NCBI GenBank assembly: GCA_903891475.1
Contig: CAITEP010000031.1
Coordinates: forward strand, 62,001-126,000
Length of the DNA: 64,000 nt
DNA from: an uncultured Mucilaginibacter sp.
GTDB taxonomy: Bacteria > Bacteroidota > Bacteroidia > Sphingobacteriales > Sphingobacteriaceae
Direction of reading: 5' to 3'
This document shows, in pieces, positions 43,295 to 53,534 of the stretch. Position 1 is the stretch's first letter. Each line of letters begins with the position of its first letter. The notes under the pieces were generated by a model. It searched no databases, had not been told where the DNA came from, and saw only the letters and a program-made list of their open reading frames with translations. Made by a program: the position numbers and the translations under genes.

Positions 43295-45091
43295 ATGCGT
43301 CAAGAAGATAACATACTTAAAAAAAAGTTCTGGAACTTTTTAGGGATTGACAATAATGAACTAAGTTTAGAAAACAAGCTTTTTAATATAGCTTGCTTTG
43401 TTATAAACCTAAGTACTTTAATGGGTTTGGCTATAAACTTGGTCGTCAGGTTTTCATTTGTATTGGGTTTATTTCAAGTGATGATTTTAGCTTATATAAC
43501 AACTGGCTTTTTCATAAGCAGAATAAGAGGATATAAAGAAAACTTTACACTAATACTCATTAATTTCGGGATCATAATATTTGCGATTATTTGGTTTTAT
43601 GCTGGTGGTTTTGAGGGTTTTATGACACAAGCAAGTATATTTTTCACAATCATTATTTTGGTAATAATAACTAGAAAATACCATTTTCATTATGTTGGAT
43701 TAATGATGATTACCATAACTATTTGCTATTTTATAGAAAAAAAATTCCCGCAAACTATAACCTTAAATGATGGAAAATTAAAAAGTGAAGTTTTCATTTT
43801 TGCTTTTTCAAACTTGTTTATTTTTTGTTGCGGGGTGCTCATTAACTTTATAAAGAAAGCCAATGAACGTGATAAGGAAGTAATTCTTTCAAAAAGCAAG
43901 GAACTGGAAGAATCAAAAAAAGAACTGCAAATTGCTAAGGATAAAGCAGAAGAAGCTACTGCCGCCAAAACTAACTTTTTAGCCAATATGAGCCATGAAA
44001 TTCGCACTCCTTTAAATGGTATTATTGGCACTGCCGAATTACTGTCACGGTCAAACTTGAATCAAGATCAACAACAATTGTTAGATATTCTGCAATCTAG
44101 CAGTAACCTGCTTATTCATATAGTGAGCGATATCCTCTATTTGTCAAAAATTGAAGTAAATAAACTAGCGCTTAACCCTCAGCCTACCAATATCCGCACT
44201 TGTATTGATAATGTTTTTCAAATCAGCAAGTCGAGCATTATCGCTGCCAATAAAAATATCGACCTGGTGTTGGAGGTTGATAGCCAAATGGCCAGTTATT
44301 TTATTTTTGATGAAAGCAGGGTGCAGCAAATACTTTTAAACCTGGTTTCGAATGCCATTAAATTTACAGAGGTTGGTCAAGTTTCGGTTAAATTGGAGGC
44401 TAAGCAAACAACCGATGATATACAGGAAATTACCTTTATAATTAAAGATACCGGTATAGGCATTAGCGAGCAGGCAATTAAAAAACTATTTACCCCTTTT
44501 ACTCAGGTTGATAATACCAACATTCGTAAGTATGGTGGTACAGGTTTGGGGCTATCAATCTGTAAAAAACTGGTGCAGATGATGGGTGGCTGTATAAGCG
44601 TTGATAGTATTTTGGGCGTAGGTTCGATATTTAGTTTTACAATACCTTTAAAAATTGCCATTGCTAAAGCTAACAAGGAAACAATTATTCCGGCCGAAAA
44701 AACGGAAGATAAAAAAAGCATAAAGATACTGGTTGCCGAAGACAATAAAATAAACCAGCGCATAGCCGTGAAGATTTTTGAAAAAATAGGTTATCAGGTT
44801 GATTTAGCCGATAATGGGCAAATCGCGGTTGATATGCAGCAACAAAACCAATACAACTTTATTTTTATGGACATACAAATGCCTATTATGGATGGCATAC
44901 AAGCCACCCGCGAAATTATGGCAACCCAATACACTAACATGCCCTTAGTAGTAGCCATGACAGCCAATGTATTTAGCGAGCATGAGGAAGCTTGCAGAGA
45001 TGCAGGTATGGTTGACTTTATGAGCAAACCCTTTACCATTGAGCGTTTAGAAAGTGTAATTGAGGGCTTGCTAAACTTAAGTAATGCATAA
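43295..45091 (+). CDS. Hybrid sensor histidine kinase/response regulator
   Basis: The 598-residue protein has about six N-terminal membrane helices (residues 30-185) without a periplasmic sensor domain, a coiled-coil linker (about 190-222), a HisKA domain with NMSHEIRTPLNGI (His234), an ATPase domain (N-box LNLVSNAIKFT, G1 KDTGIGI, G2 GGTGLGLSI) and a C-terminal receiver with acidic residues Glu482/Asp483 and phospho-acceptor Asp526 (FMDIQMPIMDG). It has no output domain and no adjacent regulator, so phosphate probably passes to an unlinked partner. Confidence 0.93.
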   Translation: MRQEDNILKKKFWNFLGIDNNELSLENKLFNIACFVINLSTLMGLAINLVVRFSFVLGLFQVMILAYITTGFFISRIRGYKENFTLILINFGIIIFAIIWFYAGGFEGFMTQASIFFTIIILVIITRKYHFHYVGLMMITITICYFIEKKFPQTITLNDGKLKSEVFIFAFSNLFIFCCGVLINFIKKANERDKEVILSKSKELEESKKELQIAKDKAEEATAAKTNFLANMSHEIRTPLNGIIGTAELLSRSNLNQDQQQLLDILQSSSNLLIHIVSDILYLSKIEVNKLALNPQPTNIRTCIDNVFQISKSSIIAANKNIDLVLEVDSQMASYFIFDESRVQQILLNLVSNAIKFTEVGQVSVKLEAKQTTDDIQEITFIIKDTGIGISEQAIKKLFTPFTQVDNTNIRKYGGTGLGLSICKKLVQMMGGCISVDSILGVGSIFSFTIPLKIAIAKANKETIIPAEKTEDKKSIKILVAEDNKINQRIAVKIFEKIGYQVDLADNGQIAVDMQQQNQYNFIFMDIQMPIMDGIQATREIMATQYTNMPLVVAMTANVFSEHEEACRDAGMVDFMSKPFTIERLESVIEGLLNLSNA

Positions 45092-45246
45092 TTAGATATA
45101 TCCAATTTTTATATAGCCAAATAAAAACTGAACGGTAAATAAATTACTAAACCGGCTAGCTTGAATTTTATAAAAATCTTATAATTCCTAATCTCCATTA
45201 AATTTATATTTTTGAGGATTATATTTTCCTTTTATAAAAAACTTAA

Positions 45247-47760
45247 ATGAATAACTGGTTCAAGCGCAACAGCATTCACTTTATAATTGCTGCAATATTA
45301 TTAGTAGTATGCTTTCTTTACTTTACGCCTGCTTTTCAGGGTAAAACTTTAGGCCAGAGCGACGTAATTGGCGCTCAATCAACCCAAAAAGAGATAAACG
45401 ACTACAAGGCAAAAGATACCACCATATTATGGACTAACCAGATATTTGGAGGTATGCCCGCTTTTCAAATATGGGCTCCATACCCCTTAAACGTAACTAC
45501 GCATGTGGTATCTGCTTTAAAGGCGGTATTTCCTAACCCGGTTGATACAGTATTGTTGTTACTATTTGGTGCTTACTTTTTGTTTTCAGTTTTAAAAATA
45601 AACCCTTGGCTGGCTGCCGCAGGTGCCTTGGCGTTTACGTTCTCCTCTTACAATATTATTCTAATAGCTGCGGGGCACTCCAATCAGGCCTTTGCCATCG
45701 CATTATTCGCGCCTATATTAGCGAGTATTATTTTAACCCTTAGGGGGAATTATCTGCTAGGTGGCTCGCTTACTGCCTTGTTTTTAGCCATTGAGATACG
45801 TGCCAACCACGTACAAATGACCTATTATTTACTTTTGGTGCTTATTATTTTGGTAGGTATTGAATTGTATCATGCTGTTAAAAACAAGTTATTGCCAGCA
45901 TTTTTAAAAGCATTGGCTTTTTTAGGTGCCGCTACTTTGTTGGCATTGGCTGTAAACGCTTCTTTGCTATGGAGTACTTATGAGTATGGCAAAGAAACTA
46001 TCCGCGGGCAATCAAACCTTAAGCAACATACCAAACAGCCTAGCGATGGCTTGGCTAAAGATTATGCCTATGAGTATAGCCAAACCGTAGGCGAAACTTT
46101 TACTTTTTTGGTGCCTAATGTCTATGGTGGAGAAACCGGACTAGCATCGTTAGATGTGCCAAACTCCGAAACAGTAAAAGCGCTTAGTAGCGTTGTGCAA
46201 CCCGACCAATTAGAAAACGCGGTACAGCAACTTGCCAATTATGGGCTTTTAAACACCTATTGGGGCGATAAACCATTAACCAGTGGCCCACACTACATGG
46301 GCGCCATCATATGCTTTCTGTTTATTTTAGGCTTGTTTATAGTAAAAAACCGGATAAAATGGTGGCTGCTCGCTTCGGTTGTGCTTACCATATTGCTTTC
46401 ATTTGGTAACTCATTTCCTTATGTATCTGATCTGTTTTTTAATTATTTCCCTTTATACAACAAATTCCGGGCAATCGAATCCATCTTATCTGTTACCGGG
46501 CTGTGCATTCCATTGCTAGCCATCTTGGCTATACAAGAAATTGTGACCAGTACAGATAAGGGAGCCTTATTTAAAAACCTTAAATTAGCTTTTTACATAA
46601 CCGGAGGTATCGCGCTATTATTAATTATTACTCCCGAACTGTTTTTGAGCTTTAAGCCATCAAACCAATTAGATATTATAAAAGGGCTAACCCAAGTTTT
46701 TAAGGGTAGTACAGAAACCGCCCAAAATATTGCAAAGGCCATGGTGAACGACCGTATTGGACTTGAACGCGGCGACGCGATTAGGGCATTCATTTTTATT
46801 TTATTGGCTTTTGGCCTTATTTGGGCATTTATAAAAGAAAAAATAAATGTAGCAATATTGTCATTCGTGTTTTTAGGTCTGATTGTGGTTGATTTATGGC
46901 AGGTTGACAAACGCTTTTTAAAGGAAAGCAATTTTCAAGATAAGGTAGATGCCGCGCAAGCGGTACAACCGCGCGAAGTAGATACCTTCATAGCTCGGGA
47001 TACCGACCCCGATTTTAGGGTGCTCGACCTTACGCAAGGCCTTAAGCAAGATAGGTTTAATCCGTTTTTCCATAAATCTATCAGTGGTTACTCGGCTGCA
47101 AGGTTAAAACGTTATGACGAATTGATTGATGGGCAACTATCGGCCAACCCGGTTAACCATGATGTGTTGGATATGTTGAATACAAAATATATCATTAATG
47201 CCGATACAGGTAGGAATTTTTCGATGAGGGCCAATAATACTGCCTGCGGGCATGCATGGTTTGTAAAATCGGTAAAGTTTGTTGACAATGCCGATCAGGA
47301 AATGCAAGCTATTAGCTCCTTTGCCCCTAAGGATGAAGCTATTGTTGACAAGCGTTTTAAAAGTATTTTGCAAAACGAAAAACTGGCCGCCGACCCGAAC
47401 GCTACCATTAAATTAACACACTACAACCCCGACCATTTAACTTACGAAACAGGAGCAACTGCCAATGGCATTGCCGTGTTCTCCGAAATTTATTACGATA
47501 AAGGATGGACCATGTTAATTGATGGCAAGGAATCCCCATATTTCCGTGCCGATTATATTTTGCGTGCCGCCGAGATACCGGTTGGTAACCACAAGATAGA
47601 ATTTGTTTTCCACCCTGCCTCCTATTACACTGGCGAAAAGGTATCATTAGCGGGTTCCATACTCATGATACTTGCCTTGGGTGGTGCCGCATTTACCGAA
47701 CTTAGGAAAAAGAAACCAAGCCCCGTGCCAGCAGAACCGGTACAAAAAAGTAAAAAATAA
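45247..47760 (+). CDS. YfhO-family large membrane protein
   Basis: The 837-residue product has roughly twelve to fourteen membrane helices and resembles YfhO, a GT-C-type family. The early periplasmic loop has the usual acidic motif region GKTLGQSDVIGAQSTQKEI, followed by IWTNQIFGGMPAFQIWAPYP in its LWTNQIFGGMPAF core. The C-terminal soluble domain (about residues 590-780) is a beta-rich periplasmic part seen in YfhO proteins. YfhO of Gram-positives glycosylates lipoteichoic acid; the acceptor here is unknown. A terminator follows. Confidence 0.83.
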   Translation: MNNWFKRNSIHFIIAAILLVVCFLYFTPAFQGKTLGQSDVIGAQSTQKEINDYKAKDTTILWTNQIFGGMPAFQIWAPYPLNVTTHVVSALKAVFPNPVDTVLLLLFGAYFLFSVLKINPWLAAAGALAFTFSSYNIILIAAGHSNQAFAIALFAPILASIILTLRGNYLLGGSLTALFLAIEIRANHVQMTYYLLLVLIILVGIELYHAVKNKLLPAFLKALAFLGAATLLALAVNASLLWSTYEYGKETIRGQSNLKQHTKQPSDGLAKDYAYEYSQTVGETFTFLVPNVYGGETGLASLDVPNSETVKALSSVVQPDQLENAVQQLANYGLLNTYWGDKPLTSGPHYMGAIICFLFILGLFIVKNRIKWWLLASVVLTILLSFGNSFPYVSDLFFNYFPLYNKFRAIESILSVTGLCIPLLAILAIQEIVTSTDKGALFKNLKLAFYITGGIALLLIITPELFLSFKPSNQLDIIKGLTQVFKGSTETAQNIAKAMVNDRIGLERGDAIRAFIFILLAFGLIWAFIKEKINVAILSFVFLGLIVVDLWQVDKRFLKESNFQDKVDAAQAVQPREVDTFIARDTDPDFRVLDLTQGLKQDRFNPFFHKSISGYSAARLKRYDELIDGQLSANPVNHDVLDMLNTKYIINADTGRNFSMRANNTACGHAWFVKSVKFVDNADQEMQAISSFAPKDEAIVDKRFKSILQNEKLAADPNATIKLTHYNPDHLTYETGATANGIAVFSEIYYDKGWTMLIDGKESPYFRADYILRAAEIPVGNHKIEFVFHPASYYTGEKVSLAGSILMILALGGAAFTELRKKKPSPVPAEPVQKSKK

Positions 47761-47783
47761 AGTTTAAATATTTTTTTTATATT

Positions 47784-47820
47784 AACAGGCTCGAAGCGTT
47801 CATCTTCGAGCCTGTTTTTG
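47784..47820 (+). terminator. Intrinsic terminator after the YfhO-like gene
   Basis: Thirteen-base arms AACAGGCTCGAAG and CTTCGAGCCTGTT enclose a seven-base loop, followed by TTTG. The stem is perfect and GC-rich at the middle. It lies between two convergent genes. Confidence 0.88.
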
Positions 47821-47867
47821 TGAGAAAGATTTGTGTTGGGTTTACGTGGAGGTTTCGAAATACTAAG

Positions 47868-48767
47868 TTAAAAACTCGATGCAAAGCCAACCTTGAGGTA
47901 TGGAATTATTTTATCGTGCGAGTTTGATAGTATCTGCGCATCGCTGTTGTTATAAATCATATCAATGCCAACCTTTATGGTTTGTTTTGAACTATCACCT
48001 AAATCAAATGCCATAGTTGTGTTTAATTCGGGATATATCAAAAAGCTTTTATTTGTGTTAAATAATTTACTGAAATTATTATTTTCCGTAGTCACCCACA
48101 AACAATTTAAATAACCGGTCACCGTAATATTGGCATCAAAAAACCCCGCTGTAAAACCCACCTTTGAATGGATTACAAAAGGCGTAAAGTTAGTTGAGTT
48201 TACTTTACCTGCAATAGCATCGGCCTTTAAAGTATCAATATATGAAACTTTTTTCCATAAAAAGTTGACTTCGCCTACAGGGCCAAATTTTACATTATCT
48301 GTTTTTGAATCAAAAAGTATAAAGGCAAAGTCTACTTTTGTCCCAATCATGCTTGCCTGTGGGATTAAAAATTTGTTACCAATTGCTTGTAAAGAGCTAT
48401 CCGTTCCGATGGAATTGCCAAAGAAAGTTCCCGTAATACCAAAATTATCATTTTTGCCATATGATTTATTATATGTAAACGTTGGCGTAAAAATTAAATT
48501 AAGCTTTTTTTGACCAACATCGGGTAAAATGAAGTCGGTATTAGCCTTCGGAGTATTGGTGCTAGTATCACTCGAAGTACTATCAATCAGACTAGTAACT
48601 TTTGCGCTTGCAGTTTTAGCATTAGCAACTTTAGTCTTACTCGTATCAGGAGGTGTTACTATACGGTGGTTTTTATTAATCGCTTTTTTTAGTTCCCTAA
48701 AAGTAAGTTGCCCAAATGATAAGCTGCTGATCATCAGCATGGTTAAGAATAGTAATAGTGTTTTCAT
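47868..48767 (-). CDS. Secreted hypothetical protein, probable outer-membrane barrel
   Basis: The 299-residue product has a clean signal peptide (MKTLLLFLTMLMISSLSFG) and a Lys/Ser/Thr-rich linker to about residue 80, followed by alternating short strands such as KLNLIFTPTFTYNKSYG and TPFVIHSKVGFTAGFFDANI, ending in a strand with a terminal Phe (YLKVGFASSF). These point to an outer-membrane beta-barrel. I do not recognise a named family and the neighbours give no hint. Function unknown. Confidence 0.65.
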   Translation of the reverse strand: MKTLLLFLTMLMISSLSFGQLTFRELKKAINKNHRIVTPPDTSKTKVANAKTASAKVTSLIDSTSSDTSTNTPKANTDFILPDVGQKKLNLIFTPTFTYNKSYGKNDNFGITGTFFGNSIGTDSSLQAIGNKFLIPQASMIGTKVDFAFILFDSKTDNVKFGPVGEVNFLWKKVSYIDTLKADAIAGKVNSTNFTPFVIHSKVGFTAGFFDANITVTGYLNCLWVTTENNNFSKLFNTNKSFLIYPELNTTMAFDLGDSSKQTIKVGIDMIYNNSDAQILSNSHDKIIPYLKVGFASSF

Positions 48768-49231
48768 TTTTGTTTGGTTTTTAGTAAATAGTATTTAGTT
48801 GATTATGAAAATGCGTAGCTTAATTAAGCACATGTACTTTTCCTCAAAACATAGCGCTGTATCTTCACTTTTTTTTAAATAATTAGCAGGTTGGCGTTTT
48901 AAATAGAACGGGTTTTTATGGAAGTGAGCTGAAATTTTGTCTTCATGATTAAGTAAATTGTTTATAGTGTAAATTTACTTATAGGCATAAAGTATTGTTT
49001 TCGTGTTTTTACTGTTTTATTACCGTATTTATACCTTAATAAATACAGCCTAATCATAAAGTAAAGTATTGTCGAGCGGTATTATACCGAATAGTCAATA
49101 TTAATTAATAGCTTAAAAAAGTAAAATAGGAACTATTTTTGAGGTGCGGCAAACTGGAATAGGTTGAAGGTTAATTTTAAAAAGAGAATACAACTAAAGT
49201 GGCTCACGAGGTGTATTACTCTTTAATAACA
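48768..49231. other. Non-coding gap, 464 bases
   Basis: AT-rich sequence without a supportable gene. Short words CATAAAGTATTG and CATAAAGTAAAGTATTG recur within about 90 bases (near 48976 and 49056). No terminator-like hairpin or consensus promoter was found by eye. Confidence 0.4.
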
Positions 49232-49726
49232 TTATAATTTTTGGTACATAATATAGGCGTTTACCAAACCCAATGTTTTATGTTGAAAAGCTTCGGGTAT
49301 CTCTCCAATAATCTGAAAACCTGTTGTTTGCCATAGTCTTACTGCCCTTTGGTTTGTTTTAACTACCAAATTAAACTGCATGGCTTTATAGCCCAATTTT
49401 CGAGCTTCCTGTAATGAAAATAAAGCCATTTCTTTGCCTACCCCCCTGCCGGTAAACATTGGCGAAGTAGCATAGCCAGCATTGGCAATATGCGAACCTA
49501 ATCCGGGTTGGTTATCCTGGATAAAAAAGGTGCCTGCAATTTGCCCATCAAGCAGAGCGGTATAGGTACATTTGGTTGGCGCACACCAATAGCTTAACAT
49601 TTCTTCTTTAGTCGCGGTTGGCGAATACGCAAACACATCCCCATTTTTTACAACGGGTTCCAAAATGCCCCAGATGGAGGATGCATCCTCTTCCATATAT
49701 TTTCGGATGTGGAGCAGGTTGGTCAT
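49232..49726 (-). CDS. GNAT-family N-acetyltransferase
   Basis: The 164-residue enzyme has a complete GNAT fold: MTNLLHIRKYMEEDASSIW at the start, the acetyl-CoA loop YATSPMFTGRGVGKEMALF near residue 90 and the late VVKTNQRAVRLWQTTGFQIIGEIP motif. It is close to the group that includes phosphinothricin and L-amino-acid acetyltransferases. The substrate is not readable. It stands alone. Confidence 0.85.
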   Translation of the reverse strand: MTNLLHIRKYMEEDASSIWGILEPVVKNGDVFAYSPTATKEEMLSYWCAPTKCTYTALLDGQIAGTFFIQDNQPGLGSHIANAGYATSPMFTGRGVGKEMALFSLQEARKLGYKAMQFNLVVKTNQRAVRLWQTTGFQIIGEIPEAFQHKTLGLVNAYIMYQKL

Positions 49727-49992
49727 TTTATTTTTATTTGGTTTTGAATTTGTTGTTGCCTGTTAAACTTTTTGAGGCAAGGGTTCTTAGGGTGCAATTT
49801 AGGGAAAATAGGAGAATTTTATGAAAACGCTTTTCAAAGCAGGGTAATCCGGATTTGGAAGTTAGATATAGCGGGGCTTATTTTGCCATTGCAACCTAAA
49901 TTAAAATAAGACTTTTCTTTGAAATTTATGGAGTCTTTATTTTAAAATTCAATTGGGAAATTATAAATTTAAGAACTAAAACATTTGCAGCA

Positions 49993-52900
49993 ATGAATAA
50001 ACAATTAAAGCAAGGGCAATCTCACTTCATTTTTAATGCTAATAGTATTGTATCAAATATAAATTTCCAGCGTATAAAAAATAGCATTTTTAGTACTCCT
50101 ATAATTTTAAGGTCATTTAAATACTTACTTTTATTATGTTTTACCACCATAACTTTTGAATTTACCTACGCCCAGCAAAAAGGTTATTACAGAACACCCG
50201 CCTTAAATAAAAACACAGTAGTATTTACAGCCGAAGGCGATTTATGGAAATATGATATAAAAACGGGTTTATCAACCCGCTTAACAACCAATACAGGGGT
50301 AGAGATTAACCCGGTTATTTCTCCGGATGGTAAACAAGTGGCCTTTTTGGGGCAATATGATGGCGTAACCGATATTTATTTAATTGATTTGAATGGCGGA
50401 CTACCAAAACGACTTACGTTCGATTTGGGGGATGATTTATTAATATCGGGCTGGACAAATGACGGAAAAATACTATACCGTAGCGGGGTAAATAGCGCGT
50501 TGCCATGTCCTCAATTGTTTAAAATAGATCCTATTAGCTATAAAAAAGAAATAGTTCCGCTGTGGGAAGCCTCTATTGGTTGCTATGATGATGCCGGGGC
50601 ATTATTCTTTACCAGATTTCCTTTTCAGGGGAGTAAAACAAAAAGATATAAAGGGGGCTTGATAGAGCAGATTTGGAAATTTGACGGACAGCACGAAGCC
50701 ACCAACTTAACCGGAGATTTTGACGGAACGAGCACCAAGCCAATGTTTTATAACGGTCGTGTTTATTTCTTATCAGACAGGGATGGCACCATGAACATAT
50801 GGTCGATGAATAAAGAAGGGAAAGATTTAAAACAACAAACCACCTCCAAAGGTTGGGATCTGCAATCACCCTCAATTTATGAGTCGCAAATAGTTTATCA
50901 AAAAGGGGCGGATATTTGCCTTTATGATATCAATACCAATCAGGAAAAAACACTTGAAATTAATCTGGTTTCCGACTTTGACCAGCGTAAAACCAAATGG
51001 ATCAAAGGGCCGGCATCCAGTATCAGCTATTCTGATATTTCGCCCAATGGCAACTATATTGCTATTGTAAGCAGGGGTCGTGTATTTGTATCTCCTGCCA
51101 AAAGTGATCGTTGGCTGGAGGTTGGTCCGAAAAGTGGGGCGCGTATCAGGGGTGTTCAATTTATAAATGATAAAAGTCTGGCTATTTTAAGCGATCAAAG
51201 CGGCGAATTTGAGGTATGGAAAATAAATGCCGATGCTAGCGATAGTGGAACGCAATTAACCAAAGGAAGCAAAACTCAAATATCAAGCTTTGCAGTATCG
51301 CCTGATGGAAAATTTATAGCGTATGATGATAAAAATGAGGTTTTACGCATTGCGGATGCCGCAACCGGTGAGATCAAATTTACCTACGATAATGCTTACG
51401 GTGGCATTCGCGACTTTTCATGGTCGCCAAACAGTTTGGTTTTAAATGTAACAGAAAATATTGAAAACAGTAACAGCCGGGTAAACGTAATTGATGTGCG
51501 TAACATGAAGATGCTGCCTTTAACTACCGAAAGATTAAATAGTTATAGCGCGGCATGGACAACCGACAATAAATGGCTGTATTTTGTAAGTGAGCGTAAC
51601 CTTGTATCAAAGGTGAGGTCGCCATGGGGAGCCAGACAACCAGAGCCGTATTATACCGAAACCGCTAATATTTACGCCATGCCGCTCGATACCGGCCTTA
51701 GCTTCCCCTATCTGCAAACAGATTCATGGCTGGCAGATACTATTTTTACACCTAAGGAAAAAGCGGCGGCCGAAAAAAAAGTAGCTGACAAAAACAAAAA
51801 AGTAAAGGTAATTCCGCCAATTGTTTACAACTGGGACAAAGCGAAAAATACCCTGTTTCAGGTACCTGTTAAAAGTGGGAATATTAATAATTTAGTAATT
51901 GCCAATGGCTACCTTTATTGGTTGGATGACGGCGATGACAATACCAGCAAACTCTATGCCTTAAAAATAGAAGAAAGCAAAAAATACGAACCTACCGAAG
52001 TTGCTTCATCAGTTGCAAGTATTAATGTTGCCGCTAACGGTAAAAAGATACTTATCCTATTCGACAATAAAAAACTGGCGGTTATTGATGCCAATGGTCA
52101 AAAGGCCGATATCGACAAAGCTAAAGTTGAATTGGATAACTGGGTTTTTGCCGTTAACCCGCAGCAAGATTGGAACCAAATGTTTAATGATGCCTGGCGC
52201 ATGATGCGTGATTATTTTTACGACCGCGATTTACACAAAGTAAATTGGCAAGCCATTAAAGAACAATACCAAACCTTATTGCCAAGAATTACCGATCGGT
52301 ACGAATTGGACGATTTGTTGGGACAGATGGTGGGCGAACTATCAGCCTTGCATACCTTTGTATATGGTGGCGATAAGCGAATGGCAGCTGATAATATACA
52401 AACAGGCTTACTGGGTGCTAAATTAAGCCGGACGCCAACTGGTATCAAAATAGAACATATTTATAAAAGTGATCCCGACTTTTCTTTTTCATCGCCCTTA
52501 AATAAGCCGGATTTACGTATCAAAGAAGGCGACATCATTACCGCTGTTAACAATACTTTCGTATCTGGTGTGAATGATATAGCCGAACTGCTGGCTAATA
52601 AGGTAAACATACCTGTAAAACTGAATTTAATTGATAAAAATGGAAAGCCTTACGAACAAATTGTAAAACCATTTTCGGGTAGAGACGCCTACAATTTAAG
52701 GTACAACGAATGGGAATATAAAACCCGCCAAAAGGTTGATAGTGCCGGCAACAATGAAATTGGTTATATCCATTTAAAAGCGATGGGTGGTAATGATATG
52801 GACGATTTTGTTAAGCAATTTTATCCTGTTTTTACCCGCAAGGGCCTTATTTTGGATGTGCGCCAAAACTTTGGCGGTAATATTGACAGTTGGGTACTGG

Positions 52901-53364
52901 AAAAATTATTACGTAAAGCATGGATGTACTGGCAATCGCGTTATGGCGGACCAACCTGGAACATGCCATACGCTTTCAGGGGGCACATTGTATTGTTATG
53001 CGACCAGCAAACCGCCTCCGACGGTGAAGCCATCAGCGAAGGATTCCGTAGGTTAGGTCTTGGTAAAGTAATTGGCATGCGTACCTGGGGTGGAGAAATA
53101 TGGCTATCAAGCGATAATCGTTTGGTTGATGGTGGCATTGCTTCCGCGGCAGAAGATGGTGTTTACGGGCCCGAAGGTAAATGGCTGATAGAGGGGCATG
53201 GCGTTGATCCGGATATGGTAGTTGATAATTTACCTTATGAAACTTTCAAGGGGAAAGATGCCCAACTAGAGGCAGCCTTGGCCGAACTCAAGAAAGAAAT
53301 AAAAGAGCAACCCGTAGAAGTGCCAAAAGCCCCATTACACCCGGATAAATCATTTAAGTATTAA
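49993..53364 (+). CDS. Tricorn-type protease (S41 family)
   Basis: The 1123-residue protein has an unusually long N-terminus before a signal-like helix (about 40-60, ending TYAQQKGYYR). Next come two beta-propeller regions with PD40-type repeats (about 65-370 and 370-700; NPVISPDGKQVAFLG and FAVSPDGKFIAYDDK are typical blades), a helical core, a PDZ domain (about 820-905) and the S41 protease domain with nucleophile Ser1009 in QTASDGEAISEG. Tricorn cuts peptides released by larger proteases. With a signal peptide this one is probably periplasmic. A large perfect palindrome follows the stop. Confidence 0.92.
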   Translation: MNKQLKQGQSHFIFNANSIVSNINFQRIKNSIFSTPIILRSFKYLLLLCFTTITFEFTYAQQKGYYRTPALNKNTVVFTAEGDLWKYDIKTGLSTRLTTNTGVEINPVISPDGKQVAFLGQYDGVTDIYLIDLNGGLPKRLTFDLGDDLLISGWTNDGKILYRSGVNSALPCPQLFKIDPISYKKEIVPLWEASIGCYDDAGALFFTRFPFQGSKTKRYKGGLIEQIWKFDGQHEATNLTGDFDGTSTKPMFYNGRVYFLSDRDGTMNIWSMNKEGKDLKQQTTSKGWDLQSPSIYESQIVYQKGADICLYDINTNQEKTLEINLVSDFDQRKTKWIKGPASSISYSDISPNGNYIAIVSRGRVFVSPAKSDRWLEVGPKSGARIRGVQFINDKSLAILSDQSGEFEVWKINADASDSGTQLTKGSKTQISSFAVSPDGKFIAYDDKNEVLRIADAATGEIKFTYDNAYGGIRDFSWSPNSLVLNVTENIENSNSRVNVIDVRNMKMLPLTTERLNSYSAAWTTDNKWLYFVSERNLVSKVRSPWGARQPEPYYTETANIYAMPLDTGLSFPYLQTDSWLADTIFTPKEKAAAEKKVADKNKKVKVIPPIVYNWDKAKNTLFQVPVKSGNINNLVIANGYLYWLDDGDDNTSKLYALKIEESKKYEPTEVASSVASINVAANGKKILILFDNKKLAVIDANGQKADIDKAKVELDNWVFAVNPQQDWNQMFNDAWRMMRDYFYDRDLHKVNWQAIKEQYQTLLPRITDRYELDDLLGQMVGELSALHTFVYGGDKRMAADNIQTGLLGAKLSRTPTGIKIEHIYKSDPDFSFSSPLNKPDLRIKEGDIITAVNNTFVSGVNDIAELLANKVNIPVKLNLIDKNGKPYEQIVKPFSGRDAYNLRYNEWEYKTRQKVDSAGNNEIGYIHLKAMGGNDMDDFVKQFYPVFTRKGLILDVRQNFGGNIDSWVLEKLLRKAWMYWQSRYGGPTWNMPYAFRGHIVLLCDQQTASDGEAISEGFRRLGLGKVIGMRTWGGEIWLSSDNRLVDGGIASAAEDGVYGPEGKWLIEGHGVDPDMVVDNLPYETFKGKDAQLEAALAELKKEIKEQPVEVPKAPLHPDKSFKY

Positions 53365-53410
53365 AATAGGGTTTTAGGGCAATATTTATTTAAAAATTTG
53401 ATTAGCCTAA

Positions 53411-53448
53411 AATAGATGGGATTGATTTTAAAATCAATCCCATCTATT
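53411..53448. terminator. 38-base perfect palindrome after the tricorn gene
   Basis: AATAGATGGGATTGATTTT followed by its exact reverse complement, with no spacer; a TGTTTTA stretch comes next. As RNA it would form a long stem with a small AT loop. It lies between convergent genes and most likely terminates both. Confidence 0.75.
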
Positions 53449-53534
53449 GTTTTATACCCGCTATTCGATTATTATAAAATTTGAAAAGGAGTATTGGAGG
53501 TGGTTTTGAAGGGATAGTAATACGTAGTAGGAAA

